Origin: Flaccisagitta enflata | Taxonomy: Eukaryota > Chaetognatha > Sagittoidea > Aphragmophora | Length of the DNA: 64,000 bases | Assembly (NCBI GenBank): GCA_965153355.1 | Contig: OZ231127.1 | Coordinates: forward strand, 18,290,001 to 18,354,000 | Direction of reading: 5' to 3' | Shown here: in pieces, positions 26,659-41,468 of the stretch | How the letters are laid out: every line of letters starts with the position of its first letter | How positions within the stretch are numbered: the first letter of the stretch is position 1 | Made by a program: the position numbers and the translations under genes | Notes under the pieces: generated by a model | The model's database searches: none | Told to the model about the DNA's origin: nothing | The model's input: only the letters and a program-made list of their open reading frames with translations

Positions 26659-26889
26659 ACCCAGAGATTCACTAAAATGACTCCGCTTTGGCTTTCAGGG
26701 ACGAAAGGCATGAAAAACAAAGGATATTAAGAATATAGATGACGGCAGACGCAATAAGAAATTCATTTCTGCATGAAATAAGAGTAGGGAGGCAGGAGAG
26801 GGGGAAAAGGAGGAAAGGGAAGATGAAAGAGATAGTAAAAAAGTGTTGGATGGCATTGAAATATAGGGATGTGGAAGTGAGGCGGACAT

Positions 26890-27705
26890 AAGTAGCAAAC
26901 CTATGAAAAGGCTGTAATTTGAGCCTCAAGGCTGGGATTTGAGCATCTAACATCTGTCTCATAATTATCGTCACACACATATGTTTTCACCAATTTGGGG
27001 TTGATATCAACAATGCTGATAGATGTTTTGCAGTTTTATATAGCATATTGGTACGATAGAGAGAATTCACCAGTTTTCAAATGTTCCTGAGGCCAGATTT
27101 TGCGTAAAACTGCGTTTGACCTTCATGGGGTACAGGTTATTGAATTTTCCCATTTCTTAAACAGTCAATCTTGTTTTGCTTGTATCTTTTAAACGGATGA
27201 AGCTATAAATGCCAGATTGGTCCCATTTTAAAGATCTTTTCAAGATCTTTCTAACCATCACCAATTTTCTGCAAATCCTTTGACAAACAACTGAGTTATA
27301 AGCTAAAAAAAAAGATGATAAAAAAGTGGATGAAAATGTGTAAAATATTGCTAGGGGTTTTTCTCATTGATACCCTTTACTGCACCTGCATGGGCACAAA
27401 TCTCTTTCTGCTTCTAGCGCACTTGATAATAAGTATTTAGCTATCTTCAGTAAAAATTTCAAGACTTTTGGACAAAATCTCAGACAGTTTTTCCTCTTTT
27501 CATGTTGTGACGATAATTATGTGACAGATGTTAGGCTGGGTTTAAAGCCTCAAGGCTGAGATTGAATTCTGCAGCCTGGGAGTGGAGGCTGGGGTTTGAT
27601 CCTGGAGGCTGATATCTAGGCTCTAAAGCCAAGGGGCGATAGAGATGGAGGACTGGAGAAGAAGGAGGAAAATTCCCACCTTTGAGGCTACTGCCCTAAA
27701 AGGAA
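26890..27705 (+). mobile_element. PVE remnant split by a MITE
   Basis: GAGCCTCAAGGCTGGGATTT VNTR units lie on both sides of the MITE; the right frame is AAAATTCCCACCTTTGAGGC, then TACTGCCCTAAAA (degraded CCGCTGCCC). The head and left frame are absent. Confidence 0.65.
26950..27531. mobile_element. TA-flanked MITE, 582 bp
   Basis: TIRs ACATCTGTCTCATAATTATC and GATAATTATGTGACAGATGT, about 27 bp with one mismatch, flanked by TA (26948-26949, 27532-27533). Removing it rejoins GAGCATC-TA-GGCTGGG, a typical PVE VNTR unit. It contains the GGTCYCATTT module also found in unrelated repeats. Confidence 0.88.
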
Positions 27706-27724
27706 GACAAGGCGGAAGGAGCAG

Positions 27725-27817
27725 AAGAAGAAGAAGAAGAAGAAGAAGAAGAAGAAGAAGAAGAAGAAGAAGAAGAAGAAGGAGAAGAAGAAGAAGAAGA
27801 AGAAGAAGAAGAAGAGC
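27725..27817 (+). repeat. (GAA)n microsatellite
   Basis: About 30 units with one GGA. From 27818 to 28440 there is weak GATGGAGG-type repetition (27830-27950) and otherwise nothing supported. Confidence 0.95.
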
Positions 27818-28439
27818 ACGAGGATATACATGGAGGGAGCATGGAGGGAAAAGATGGGATGTAGAGGATGAAGAGGAGCTAGAGGATATTCATGGAGGCT
27901 GATGGAGATGAAGAAGAAGTGCTAGAGATATACATGGAGGAAGAATTGAAGGGAAAAGAAGGTCAATGGGGGTCAAAAGATTGATGATGGAAACAAAAGC
28001 GAACGACAAAGGAATGGAAAGGCTTTAGAGATAGACGGAGAATAAGTGAAAGAGCCCTAAAACTAGAAGGCGGAGAAAGACAAAGAGAAAAAAAAAAAAA
28101 AAACAAATAGAAAGCAAATAATCATCAAGGAGAAACACGATGGGTGAGAATCATGAAAAATTACTTCGACAAAAAAGTCTGAAATATTGACCAGAACGTG
28201 ACAATGACAAATTAAAATCAGGACGGTAAAATCGCAGTTTATCAAGTCATTTCAACTATTTCTATAATCGTTGCGTCAGCGTTAACTGTCACGTTCCTCT
28301 TTGACTTAGCTGAAGCGTTCACTCGCTCAGTGCCGTTATTCTTTAACCCTCAGAAACAAGAACAAGTCCTTGTATCGATTTCTCATCATGTAGATTGTGA
28401 AAGGAACGAGGGAAAGATGGGGCAAAGGGATTGGGAGTT

Positions 28440-29990
28440 GATGTTAGGTTGGACTTTGTTTGGTGTGATAGAAGGCGGTGTTGGGGGTGGGCTTGGTGCA
28501 TTGTGATTGGAATTGGCGTTGAGGTTGAGGTTAAATTCGTCAAGTGTGTAAGGAGATGGTGTTGGGAGGGGACTTTTCTATTGTGAAAGAGGGGTTGCTG
28601 TGGTAGGATTTGTCAAGTGTGTAAGGAGATGGTGTTGAGATGGGACTTTTCTATTGTGAAAGAGGGGTTGCTGTGGTAGGAATTGTCAAGTGTGTAAGGA
28701 GATGGTGTTGGGATGGGACTTTTCTATCGTGAAAGAGGGGTTGCTGCGGTAGGATTTGTCAAGTGTGTAAGGAGATGGTGTTGGGATGGGACTTTTCTAT
28801 TGTGCAAGAGTGGTTGCTGCGGTAGGATTTGTCAAGTGTGTAAGGAGATGGTGTTGGGATGGGACTTTTCTATTGTGAAAGAGGGGTTGCTGTGGTAGGA
28901 TTAGTCAAGTGTGATAAGGGGCAAGGCAAGGCTGATGTGGGCTTTTCTTTAGTTTAGGGATACAAAAGGATGCTGGGTTTGGTGAACCTTGTTTGGTGTG
29001 ATAGAAAGCGGTGTTGGGGATGGGTTTGGTGCATTGTGATTGGAATTGGCGTTGAGGTTGAGGTTAAATTCGTCAAGTGTGTAAGGAGATGGTGTTGGGA
29101 TGGGACTTTTCTATTGTGAAAGAGGGGTTGCTGTGGTAGGATTTGACAAGTGTGTAAGGAGATGGTGTTGGGATGGGACTTTTCTATTGTAAAAGAGGGG
29201 TTGCTGTGGTAGGATTTGTCAAGTGTGTAAGGAGATGGTGTTGGGATACGACTTTTCTCTTGTGAAAGAGGGGTTGCTGTGGTAGGATTTGTCAAGTGTG
29301 TAAGAAGATGGTGTTGGGATGGGACTTTTCTATTGTGAAAGAGGGGTTGCTGTGGTAGGATTTGTCATGTGCGTAAGGAGCTGGTGTTGGGATCGGACTT
29401 TTCTATTGTGAAAGAGGGGTTGCTGTGGTAGGATTTGTCATGTGCATAAGGAGATGGTGTTGGGATATGACTTTTCTCTCGTAAAAGAGGGGTTGCTGTG
29501 GTAGGATTTGTCATGTGCATAAGGAGATGGTGTTGGGATGGGACTTTTCTATTGTGAAAGAGGGGTTGCTGTGGTAGGATTTGTCATGTGTGTAAGGAGA
29601 TGGTGTTGGGATGGGACTTTTCTATTGTGAAAGAGGGGTTGCTGTGGTAGGATTTGTCATGTGTGTAAGGAGATGGTGTTGGGATGGGACTTTTCTATTG
29701 TGAAAGAGGGGTTGCTGTGGTAGGATTTGTCATGTGTGTAAGGAGATGGTGTTGGGATGGGACTTTTCTATTTTGAAAGAGGGGTTGCTGTGGTAGGATT
29801 TGTCAAGTCTGTAAGATGGTGTGGGATGGGACTTTTCTATTGTGAAAGAGGGGTTGCTGTGGTAGGATTTGTTATGTGTGTAAGGAGATGGTGTTGGGAT
29901 GGGACTTTTCTATTGTGAAAGAGGGGTTGCTGTGGTAGGATTTGTCAAGTGTGATAAGGGGCAAGGCAAGGCTGAAGTGGGCTTTTATTT
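28440..29990 (+). repeat. 73-bp minisatellite in a two-block higher-order repeat
   Basis: The unit runs from GTCAAGTGTGTAAGGAGATG to TTGCTGTGGTAGGATTT. Starts at 28539, 28612, 28685, 28758 and 28831 form block 1; 29072 to about 29943 form block 2 (about 12 copies). Each block is preceded by the same leader (TTGTTTGGTGTGATAGAA, GGAATTGGCGTTGAGGTTGA) and followed by GTGATAAGGGGCAAGGCAAG. A CAAGTGTG/CATGTGTG variant splits block 2, showing local homogenisation. Confidence 0.93.
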
Positions 29991-29997
29991 AGAGATA

Positions 29998-30507
29998 GAA
30001 CTAGTCATCCAAGGATCCCACATGGTCAGCGGTACCCGATGCCCTGCTGGGAGTGATCCAGTGATGAGGTGAGAGAGCAGGGCAGCAGCCCCAAAGGGCC
30101 AATGTCCTGTAGAACACAGGGGGGAATTTCCAGACGTCCTGAGGGGGCATATTTCAAGGCTTAGATGACTAACTTAGGCCACTGAAGGCATATTTGAATT
30201 AAGGCTTGGAGAGCAGTTTTGAGGTTTTGAGGGCAAATTTGAGCCACAGTGGGCTTGTTTGATGCTTTAGAGGCTAGTTGAAGGTCTGGAGGTCAGATTT
30301 GAGGCTGAGGATGCTGATTATAAGCTTGGAAGGCTGATTTGAGGCCTCGAAGGCTAAATTGAGGGCTGGGAGGGCAAATTTGTGGTCTTGATGGCCAATG
30401 GGGGGGGGGGAGGCGGAGGGACGGAAGGAGGGACGGAGGGACGGACGTCTGGAAATTCCCCCCTGTGTTCTAGAGGACATTGGCCCTTTAAGGCCGCTGC
30501 CCAAAAA
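29998..30507 (+). mobile_element. PVE (CCTGTGTTC subfamily), complete
   Basis: Head AACTAGTCATCCAAGGATCC, CATGGTCAGCGGTACCCGAT; frame GGGCAGCAGCCCCAAAGGGC, CAATGTCCTGTAGAACACAG. A ~22-bp VNTR (GAGGCTGATTTGAGGCCT-like) and an ACGG run follow; the right end is CCCCCTGTGTTC, GCCCTTTAAGGCCGCTGCCC and AAAAA. Block 1 of the 73-bp repeat gives the empty site ATACAAAAGGATGCTGGG, so it entered the A4 run. Confidence 0.88.
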
Positions 30508-30900
<393 letters not shown>

Positions 30901-31190
30901 AGAGGACTGGTGTTGCCCATACGGGCCTTAAAAGTTTGTTTAAATTTGCCTTTGATGGATTACATTTGATAAGTGGATTATTTGAAACTTGACTTCGTCA
31001 AAAAGAAACAAAAGATTACATACCAAAATTCTAAATAATTCTGAAATGCCCTTAGGATTAGGTCAATCCTCGGCAATCAGTCTAATGTTACCAACACAGT
31101 TTGTTCTTGAGCAAGTACATGTATAAACTCTCTCTCTCTCTCTCTCTGTTCTAATTCTTTGTCATTTTGACGCGATTCGCTGACGTTCGC

Positions 31191-31379
<189 letters not shown>

Positions 31380-31569
31380 GAAAGAAAGCAAACCAACAAA
31401 CAAACAAGACCAAAAAAACAACAAACAACCCCCAGCCCCCCCCCCCCCCCAAAAGAAAAGAAGGAGAAGGATAAAAAATTGCCCTAAAAAATTGCATGAG
31501 AAAAAAGAAACTCATTACTGCGTCAGACGCACGATCATGAATATAATTAGAACGTGATGGGAAACGCCG

Positions 31570-31759
31570 ATTTTAGTTGCGGACACGCATCTCTATAAAT
31601 GGTATTGTCCGCTTGCAGTCGGTCTGTCGGTCTGTTGGTCCGTCGGTCTGTTGGTCCGTTGGTCCGTGGTGATTGAGTTGGAAAGTGGAAAAACAAGGGT
31701 TCTAGATACGTTGGTCCATTGGTCCGTGGTGATTGAGTTGGAAAGTGGAAAAACAAGGG

Positions 31760-31762
<3 letters not shown>
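31570..31762 (-). mobile_element. HTE fragment, reverse, with 58-bp duplication
   Basis: TTTTAGTTGCGGACACGCATC, CTATAAATGGTATTGTCCG and a GGTCTGTC run. The segment GTCCGTGGTGATTGAGTTGG to ACAAGGGTTCT occurs twice (31664 and 31722). Confidence 0.6.
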
Positions 31763-31848
<86 letters not shown>

Positions 31849-31883
31849 TGTGTACGTGTGTGCGTGTGTGCGTGCGTGCGTGC

Positions 31884-31964
<81 letters not shown>

Positions 31965-31987
31965 CGTGCGTGTGTGTGTGTGTGTGT
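31763..31987 (+). repeat. (GT)n microsatellite with GTGC interruptions
   Basis: About 225 bp, in two pure runs separated by GTGCGTGC. Confidence 0.97.
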
Positions 31988-32334
31988 TGGTTTTGAGGGA
32001 ATCGTAGGAATTTGGACGCCACCACTAAAATTCAATGACAGCATCACCAAAACATCGTCTCAAGGTCAGACTCAGCTGACTTCTAAGGTCGTACTCAGCT
32101 GACTCTCATTTCGTTTCTAGCCATTCAACCCTCTTTCGTGCGCATTTCCTCGAACGGCAGTCGGTCCAACTGTTTGTCCTTATTTCTTCAACTTAGCCAA
32201 CCAACAGACTGGGTTGCAATGTCTTTGCATGACCACAGTCACCACACACTCACCAACACACCCACTCACCCACCCATTGCACTTCTTTTTAGGACCAAGT
32301 CTTGCAAAGTAAGTTTTAAAGCATGCTGACATGA

Positions 32335-32480
32335 GCCCGAGTTACAGGCCCTGAGGAGGGGACTTAAATTAGGCGTTGAGGCTGGGCTTCAGGCTTGAAG
32401 TGATTGGGGCCTTGAGGCTGGGCTACAGGCTACGGGCCGAGGCAGCGATTCGAGCCTTGGCCTTGACGCCGTGATCAAGC
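32335..32480 (+). repeat. PVE-like VNTR remnant
   Basis: GAGGCTGGGCTTCAGGC, CTTGAGGCTGGGCTACAGGC and GATTCGAGCCTTGG resemble PVE arm units, but no frame ends remain. The rest of 31988-32765 shows only a duplicated GACTCAGCTGAC (32068-32104). Confidence 0.5.
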
Positions 32481-32762
32481 TCCTGTTATGGAACCCGTGA
32501 AGGTGAAATCCATCATGAATTCATGTATGATAAAAACGGAAAGACATTCGTGTTCCAGCCGCTAAGTCGCAGAAACTGTGCATTCCTTAATGGAAAATAT
32601 TTTCGTATTGCACAACAGCGCGTGGAAACTCTTTGGGGAAGATGAAAGAAAAAAGAAAAAAGAAGTGGTCCTTTGGGAGCCTCTTTGGAGACAGTTCGGA
32701 CACGCCTACATATATCCGTTTTCCCCAGAAGAAAAGGGAGAGAGAGAGAGAAGGAAAAGAAG

Positions 32763-32910
<148 letters not shown>

Positions 32911-33159
32911 ATGGGTTTGTATAGACAGATAGCAAGGGGAGGCAGTCAGCCAGAGAGATAGCGAAGAGAAATACCATTAAGGTGTTCGATGGTGCAGTTA
33001 TTTTGCCAATGCGACAAAGTATCATAATCGCAAAAGAAATCCATTTTTTTCAAAGGAAAGTGGCACTACCAGTAGAAAATGACACAATTCCTTGAAGAAC
33101 CGCCTGTTTCCGTTTTCTTTCTCGCAATCTTTTCAACGATTTTGTTATCTTGTAATGTA

Positions 33160-33371
33160 ACAAGGCCGGATACACGGCTAACCCAGTCGCGTGCAGGTGG
33201 GCAGGAGCAGTGCTGGAGGTCCATAGGACATTTGGGCGCGAGCAGTAAGCTCAAAAATCTCGAAAACGCCGAAAAAGTAAAAAGGGGACCGACCGACCGA
33301 CCAACCAACCAACCGACCGACCAACGGACCGAAATAGTGGGGTGTAGAGTCGCGTAGCACGCGACTAAAAA
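33160..33371 (+). mobile_element. HTE, GTCGCGTGC subtype, full length
   Basis: Starts ACAAGGCCGGATACACGGCT. 5' motif GTCGCGTGC at 33186-33194; two GGGC..GGAGCAGT blocks; CGAAAAAGTAAAAAG; ACCG/ACCA run; GGTGTAGAG; hairpin GTCGCGTAGCACGCGAC (right arm GCACGCGAC at 33357-33365, exact reverse complement) plus TAAAAA. A good reference copy. Confidence 0.9.
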
Positions 33372-33926
33372 TCACTGTGTCATAACATTGTTAATAATCC
33401 ATCTTTCTCATTATCTTTCAGATGTATGATCACCGCAGTTATTGGACGAAAAAAGGAATAAAAGATTGATATGATCTGAGTTTCACCCTCCTTTTGAAAC
33501 AATTACTTATTAGACAAAAAAAGGATTGATGTGATCGGAGTGACACACGTCCTACCAAGCGATTACTTCTGTGACTTTTTCTATTTCTTCGTCAACGGTT
33601 AGCCATTGAATCAACCCCTCGATTGACCATTTCGACAAAGACGACAATCTTAGATGCATAAAAATCTTTAAAAACTAGCTTCGAATAACACATGGGAAAA
33701 TCTCAGTTTGTCTGAAACTTCAAAAGAAATGAGAGGGCAAAACAGAAATGGTTCACGAGTACATTTTCTTCTGTGGCTACAAATTCTCAGTTGCGCTTAT
33801 CTCCAATTGTTCTGGGCCGAAAAAAAGATTCACTTGACGAGTGTCCTTATGACCGTAATAGCCGAACCGTTCTACAGCGTATGTCATGTTAAGAAAGAAG
33901 AGAGAATGAGGGAAATGATTGGAAGA
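33372..33926. other. unique DNA, no gene recognised
   Basis: AAAAAAGGAATAAAAGATTGATATG and a diverged repeat of it (33447, 33517) are the only structure. A 100-codon ORF (33708-34010) runs into the next HTE and is not supported. Confidence 0.4.
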
Positions 33927-34076
33927 ACAAGGCCGGATACACGGCAATCCAGTCGCGGACGGTTGGGCAGGAGCAGTAATGCGAAAACCGCTCGGAATTC
34001 AAAAATGTGACCTACCAACCTACCGACATACCGACCGACACGGCAAGGTGTAGAGTCGCGTTTCCGCGATTAAAAA
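33927..34076 (+). mobile_element. HTE, GTCGCGGAC subtype, short form
   Basis: ACAAGGCCGGATACACGGCA; GTCGCGGAC at 33952-33960; 3' hairpin GTCGCGTTTCCGCGAT plus TAAAAA, in which both arms have drifted by one base. Confidence 0.85.
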
Positions 34077-34255
34077 CCTACAGCCTACAGGCGCTATGGC
34101 AGAAGAAATGTTACGACTTAATGACTCTGTCATTGTCTGTCTCAGTGTCCCAACATTAAAGAAAATCTGTATGTCTGTCTCTCTGCGTTTCTATCTGTCT
34201 CTCTGACCGTTAACCTTTTTTCTTCTTTTTTTCTCGTTTTCCGTCTTTTCTTCAT

Positions 34256-34460
34256 ATTTAGTTGCACAACTCTATAAGAGGCTTTGCCCGTCTGTCGGTC
34301 CGTCTGTTGGTCTGTTGGTCTGTGAGCATGAGTCGAAAAGTGGGAAAATGAGAGTTTTAGATGCTTTCCGCGAATGTATGTGGGGGGAGTGGGGCGTGGT
34401 TGAGGGTTGGACGCCCCTGCCAACCCGTCCGCAACGATATTGTGACCCCGCTCCACTTGT

Positions 34461-34463
<3 letters not shown>
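34256..34463 (-). mobile_element. HTE, GTTGCGGAC subtype, reverse
   Basis: Plus strand: TTTAGTTGCACAACTCTATA, then a GTCC/GTCG run; the 5' end reads CCCGTCCGCAACGATATTGT, GACCCCGCTCCACTTGTTAT. The 5' end abuts a (TC)n run. Confidence 0.82.

Positions 34464-34538
<75 letters not shown>
34464..34538 (+). repeat. (TC)n microsatellite
   Basis: About 37 TC units, beginning exactly at the HTE end. Confidence 0.97.
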
Positions 34539-34540
<2 letters not shown>

Positions 34541-34763
34541 ACTGCCCCCTCGTCGTTTTCATCTCTATTTCTCTTTCTGCTATCCTCGAGCCTTGTGGCA
34601 TCCAAGTCGCGAACTTCCTCTGAGAATATGGATTTTTTACTGCCTGCCTGATTGTTCTCCCAGTTGCAGTCTGTCTTTTTCTTCGTTACTCCAGGCTGAA
34701 TTCTATCTCCCCATCTGTTAAAACCTGTCTTTCTCCTATAGAAGTGCTATAGCTTCTGTTGCC

Positions 34764-34966
<203 letters not shown>

Positions 34967-35209
34967 AAAATGTCATGCACACACAGGCTACTTTGAAATC
35001 GAAGTGGCGTTAACTCACTGTCATCGCAACTGGATGGTCACGCAGCTTTGTATCGTCCGTCTTTACTCTGACCCATTGACATTGTGAGTTTATGATTGTG
35101 ATACGTATTTATTTCCTGTATCAATGCTTATCAATATTGTTTTAATTCCGTAAGATGCCGACGTTTCCACCAACTTGTCTAAACATGCATGTCCCCCTGT
35201 CCAACCATT

Positions 35210-35802
<593 letters not shown>

Positions 35803-38064
35803 CCTTTGCTCACCCCCTGAGAGGATCCTTTGCTCATCAGTCACATCCCATCGCTTTTCCGTCCCGTTGTGATCCTGACGCCTCGACTGATGGAAAAAGG
35901 GCGCACAGAAAATGCGTCTCTTTTGCTTGATAATGACTCACAATGCGCAGAAACTGAGACTGAGAAGAAATGTCTGAAAAACCTCTTCATTCAAAGTGCT
36001 GATGAAAAAAAAAAAAAAAAAACAACACACAAGCAATCAATGGCATATCGGATATGGGGCAGTCTGTGACAAGCGGACCAAGGTTGGAACCATGACCTCT
36101 TTGATTTCTTTCATTTTTGGTATATAGTATCACCCTATGGAGATGTACTCTCATGACAAAAATTTTGGCTCCATCACCCCTTGGTGGGGGTGATAGGGGG
36201 GTGACAAATTCTCAGGGGTGCTGCTAACATGCTTATTTCTTTTTTTTATGGTGTCTTCCCATGAAAGACTTAAGATATTTTTAGAACTGAATCAGACTAA
36301 TTAAAGTAAGGGCTTTTCATTGAAAAACACAAAAAAATCAAAATTTTTAAAATTTTAAAATTCTAGGCCAAAAAAGGGGGTATTTTGGTGATTTCGGCTC
36401 TTAGGGACGTGAAACTCAAATTTTTGACTTCACCAATGGAATCCTCATGTCAATTTTACCTTAGGTAGATAGAAATTCTGTTGAGTATAGAACTTCTAGA
36501 GGGGTAAATTTTGATTCAAAAAGGCCCAAAATGGTCATTTTTTGGTTAAAAATCCTTATTTCTCGCAGAACTTCCACATTAATTGAACAAAACACCTGTG
36601 ATTGGTCTCAAATGGGAGATATTTAGTAATAAATTTTTAAAAATTCAGAAAGTGAGAGATGCAGGCTCCTAGGGGGGTCACTTAGGGCTATCAAAATCCC
36701 AAATAATGTCAAAATTGACCAAAATTGTGATTTTTTTGTTTTGCTTTAAAACAAATCATTTTAAAATGAAGTTTCTAATTTTGCAATACTGGGCTGATGC
36801 GATTATGTATAACAGCTACATAAAACAGATAAAATATCTTCAGAATTTGAATTTGGGAGCCCTTGAAAGGCCAAAAATTGTCATTTTTAGGGTTTGAATA
36901 TTTTTTTTTATGCATAAGTTTTGATTGAATTGAACAAGATTTTTTAAAGTGACCAATGCCCCACCTAGTTTTTTGAACTTAATGTGTTTTCTAGCCAAAA
37001 TCAAGTCACCCTTGAGAGTGCTTTTTGAAAAAAGTGAAAAATTCAAAGTTTTTAGCTTAATTTTGCAAAAAGAATTTTGCAGGTTGGTTTGACTCATTTT
37101 TTGACAGCATTTTATTAAACCTGATGAAATTATCTTTCATTTGATAGGTTGCAATGTAGGGTTTTAAAAAGATACAAAACTTTTATTTTTTAAGCCACCG
37201 TTGTAAAAATTACAACGGTGGCCTAAAATATGAAAATTTTATTTCTTATGAAAACCATACAGTGCGACCTATCAAATGAAAGAGAATTTTATCAAGATTA
37301 ACATTATGCTATCAAAAAATGTGTAAAACCAACCTGAAAATCCTTTTATGCTAAATAAAGCCAAAAATCTTAAATGTCAAGGTTCTGTTGTATAAACAAG
37401 GGATGCAATTTCAATTACATGCCATAAGCTAAAGTTGAAATCTGCATTAGATCAAATATCAAAAACTGATCACAGGACTGATTGACAGACGGCACAAAGA
37501 TAGAGTTTCTTAAGTTCTATCAAAACATAATATCAATTTCAGTGGTGGGTTGGAGGCAACCAGGCCCTAAGAAATTCAGATATTGTCAATATTGTTTAAA
37601 ATCAAGAAATTTTTAGTGACATGATTTTTAGTATACAAAATATGTTCATATGTTCATATGTTCATATGATTAACTAAAAAATTAAAAATGGACATTTAAA
37701 TGAAGATGAACACACACAAAAACCAAGGCTGATAATTTGGAGAAATATGGTTATGAGTGGTGGAAAAGAGTAAAAGAATTGAACAAGTCACTAATGCCCC
37801 CAGGGTGGACAAAAGGTCAAATTGAATGACCAATGTCCCCACTTGGTTTTTTGGGCTATATAAGATGTTGGGAATTGGTTTCTAGCCAAAGTCAAATCAT
37901 CTTTTTTGAAAAATTTGAAATTTTTAGCTTTATTTTGCATAAAAAGATTTTCAGGTTGGTTTTCCCTTTCATTTGATAGGTCGCACTGTATGGTTTTCAT
38001 AGGAAATAAGATTTTCATATTTTAAGCCACCATTGTAATTTTTATAATAGTGGCTTGAAAAATA

Positions 38065-38263
38065 ACAAGGCCAGATACACGGCTACCAATGTCGCATATG
38101 GGTGGGCAGGGGCAGTGATGAAAAAGGCTAACCCAAGCATTTGGGCAGGAGCAGTAACGCAAAAAACGCCCGTTAATGCTGAAAAAGCTAATGGCCACTG
38201 CCTTACCGACCTACCAACCAACAGACATAGCAGTTTATAGAGTCGTGTGCAAGCAACTAAAAA
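38065..38263 (+). mobile_element. HTE in the third palindrome
   Basis: ACAAGGCCAGATACACGGCT; GGGTGGGCAGGGGCAGTGAT; a second block TTTGGGCAGGAGCAGTAACG; ACCT/ACCA run; degraded hairpin GTCGTGTGCAAGCAAC plus TAAAAA. The homologous arm has GGCTTAAAAAATAAAAGTTT uninterrupted; here it is split inside the AAAA run. Confidence 0.85.
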
Positions 38264-38490
38264 TTTGGTATCTTTTTAAAACCTTATATTGCAACCTATC
38301 AAATGAATGATATTTTTAGTTGCGGACACGCAACTCTATAAGAGGCTTTGTCCGTCCGTCGGTCCATCGGTCCATTGGTCCGTTGGTCCGTTGGTCCGTC
38401 GATCCGTAACACGAGTCGAAAAGTGGAAAAACGAGCATTTTAGATGCTTTCATGGGTATGTGTGTTGGTGGGGGCACGGTGGATAGGGGT

Positions 38491-39423
<933 letters not shown>

Positions 39424-39619
39424 GGATGGGGGTTTGATGCCCCTGCCCACCTGTCCGCAACGATATTGTGACCCCGCGTCACTTGTTATCAGGATTAACA
39501 ATATGCTGTCAAAAATTGAGTCAAACCAACCTGCAAAATTCTTTATGCAAAATCGAGCTAAAAACTTTAAATTTTTCACTTTTTTCAAAAAGATTTTGGC
39601 TAGAGAACATTAAGTACAA

Positions 39620-39776
39620 ACAAGGCCGGATACACAGCAAGACAGTCGCGGACGGTTGGGCAGGGGCCGTAATACAAAAACACTCGAAATTCAAAAATAT
39701 TTGGGACAGACCTACCAACCTACCGACCTACGGACCGACACGGCAAGGTGTAGAGTCGCGTGTCCGCAACTAAAAA
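39620..39776 (+). mobile_element. HTE, GTCGCGGAC subtype, in the right arm of the third palindrome
   Basis: ACAAGGCCGGATACACAGC; GTCGCGGAC; GGTTGGGCAGGGGCCGTAAT; ACCT/ACCG run; GTCGCGTGTCCGCAAC plus TAAAAA. The left arm (36966-36985) holds the empty site, an A6 run in element orientation. Confidence 0.9.
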
Positions 39777-40734
39777 CTAGGTGGGGCATTGGTCACTTGA
39801 AGAAATCTTGTTCAATTCAATCAAAAATTAAGCATGAAAAAAACATTCAAACCCTAAAAATGACAATTGTTGATCTTCTAAGGGCTCCCAAATTCAAACC
39901 CTGAAGGTATTTTATCTGTTTCATGTAGCTGTTGTACATAATCACATCAGCCCAGTATTGCAAAATTAGAAACTTCATTTTAAAATGATTTGTTTTAAAG
40001 CAAAACAAAAAAAATCACAATTTTGGTCAATTTTGATAATATTTGAGATTTTGATGGCCCTAAGTGGCCCCCTAGGAGCCTGCATCCCTCACTTTTTGAA
40101 TTTTTTGAAATTAATTACTAAATATCTTCCATTTGAGACCAATCACAGGTGATTTGTTCAATTGATGTAGAAGTTCTGCGAGAAATAAGGATTTTTAACC
40201 AAAAAATGACCATATTGGGCCTTTTTGAATCAAAATTTACCCCTCTAGAAGTTCTATACTCAACAGAATTTCTATCTACCTTAAGTAAAATTGACATGAG
40301 GAATCCATTGGTGAAGTAAAAAAATTGAGTTTCACGTCCCTAAGAGCCGAAATCACCAAAATAACCCCTTTTTTGGCCTAGAATTTTGAAATTTTCAAAA
40401 TTTTGATTTTTTTGTTTTTTTCAATGAAAAGCCCTTACTTTAATTAGTCTGATTCAGTTCTCAAAATATCTTAAGTCTTTCATGGGAAGACACCATGAAA
40501 AACAGAAATAAGCATGTTAGCAGCACCCCTGAAAATTTGTCACCCCCCTATCACCCCCACCAAGGGGTGATGGAGCCAAAATTTTTGTCATGAGAGTACA
40601 TCTCCATGGGGTGATACTATATACCAAAAATGAAAGAAATCAAAGAGGTCATGGTTCCAACCTTGGTCCGCTTGTCACAGACTGCCCCATATGTTGAAAT
40701 CTTTGTCTGATCCTTTGAGGATGTTGTCAGTGAT

Positions 40735-40870
40735 TTTTACGCGCGCCATAGCACGTGTGATAGTTGGAACAATATCCCTCAAATTGAAAAAGACTGTGTC
40801 CATTAGTTGGTAGTTCGGTTGGTCTGTTGGCCGGTTGGTTGGTTGGTCGGTCGCTAACGCTTTTGTTCAA
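40735..40870 (-). mobile_element. HTE fragment, reverse
   Basis: TTTTTACGCGCGCCATAGCACG, GTTGGTAGTTCGGTTGGTCT, GGTCGGTCGCTAACGC. A ~30-bp unrelated stretch separates the tail from the run. Confidence 0.5.
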
Positions 40871-40977
40871 CGATTTACATGACGCATGTGTCAACCTACT
40901 TGGGCTTAACACTTTTAAAATTCTTTGATAGGACTAGGAGATGCGAAATTCTGCTTAAATTTGAATGTTCCTAAAAA

Positions 40978-41085
40978 CTTTAAAAGGCTAACCATGTATT
41001 TGGGCAGGAGCAATAATGCAAAAACCGCTTGTAAATGCCAAAAAAGTTAAAAAGAAAGTAAGGTTTGACCAACCGACTGACTAAC
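40978..41085 (+). mobile_element. HTE middle fragment
   Basis: TTTGGGCAGGAGCAATAATG, AAAACCGCTTGTAAATGCC and AAGTTAAAAAGAAAGTAAGG followed by ACCA/ACCG. Both ends are missing. Confidence 0.5.
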
Positions 41086-41468
41086 TTTCTTTCTCTTGAT
41101 GCCAAGTTTTCTTAATTCTTTCATGGTCACTGTCCATCCACACCAGGCCATGTGGGCCGCACATTATAACATGCAGTTAACTTTGTAAATTTGAAATGTT
41201 TGCAATAGATTTGGGTTACCGTGCGAGGTCTCGTTGTCGAGTTGAGCAGTCAATTTCATTTTCGCACGGCGCCTTTTTAAAAACGTTAACCTTGGTAATT
41301 TTCACACATTTCAACTCTATAGAAAAGAGCAACCTTCAATTGACTGTTGAATTGCCTTCAACGGAGTTCAAAATAGGCATTTGGGCATTTTAACCTGTTT
41401 CTTTTTCTTTTAAAGAAAATATTCAAAACTGAAAAGAAATCTCTTTTACTCCTGACACAATCAAATGG

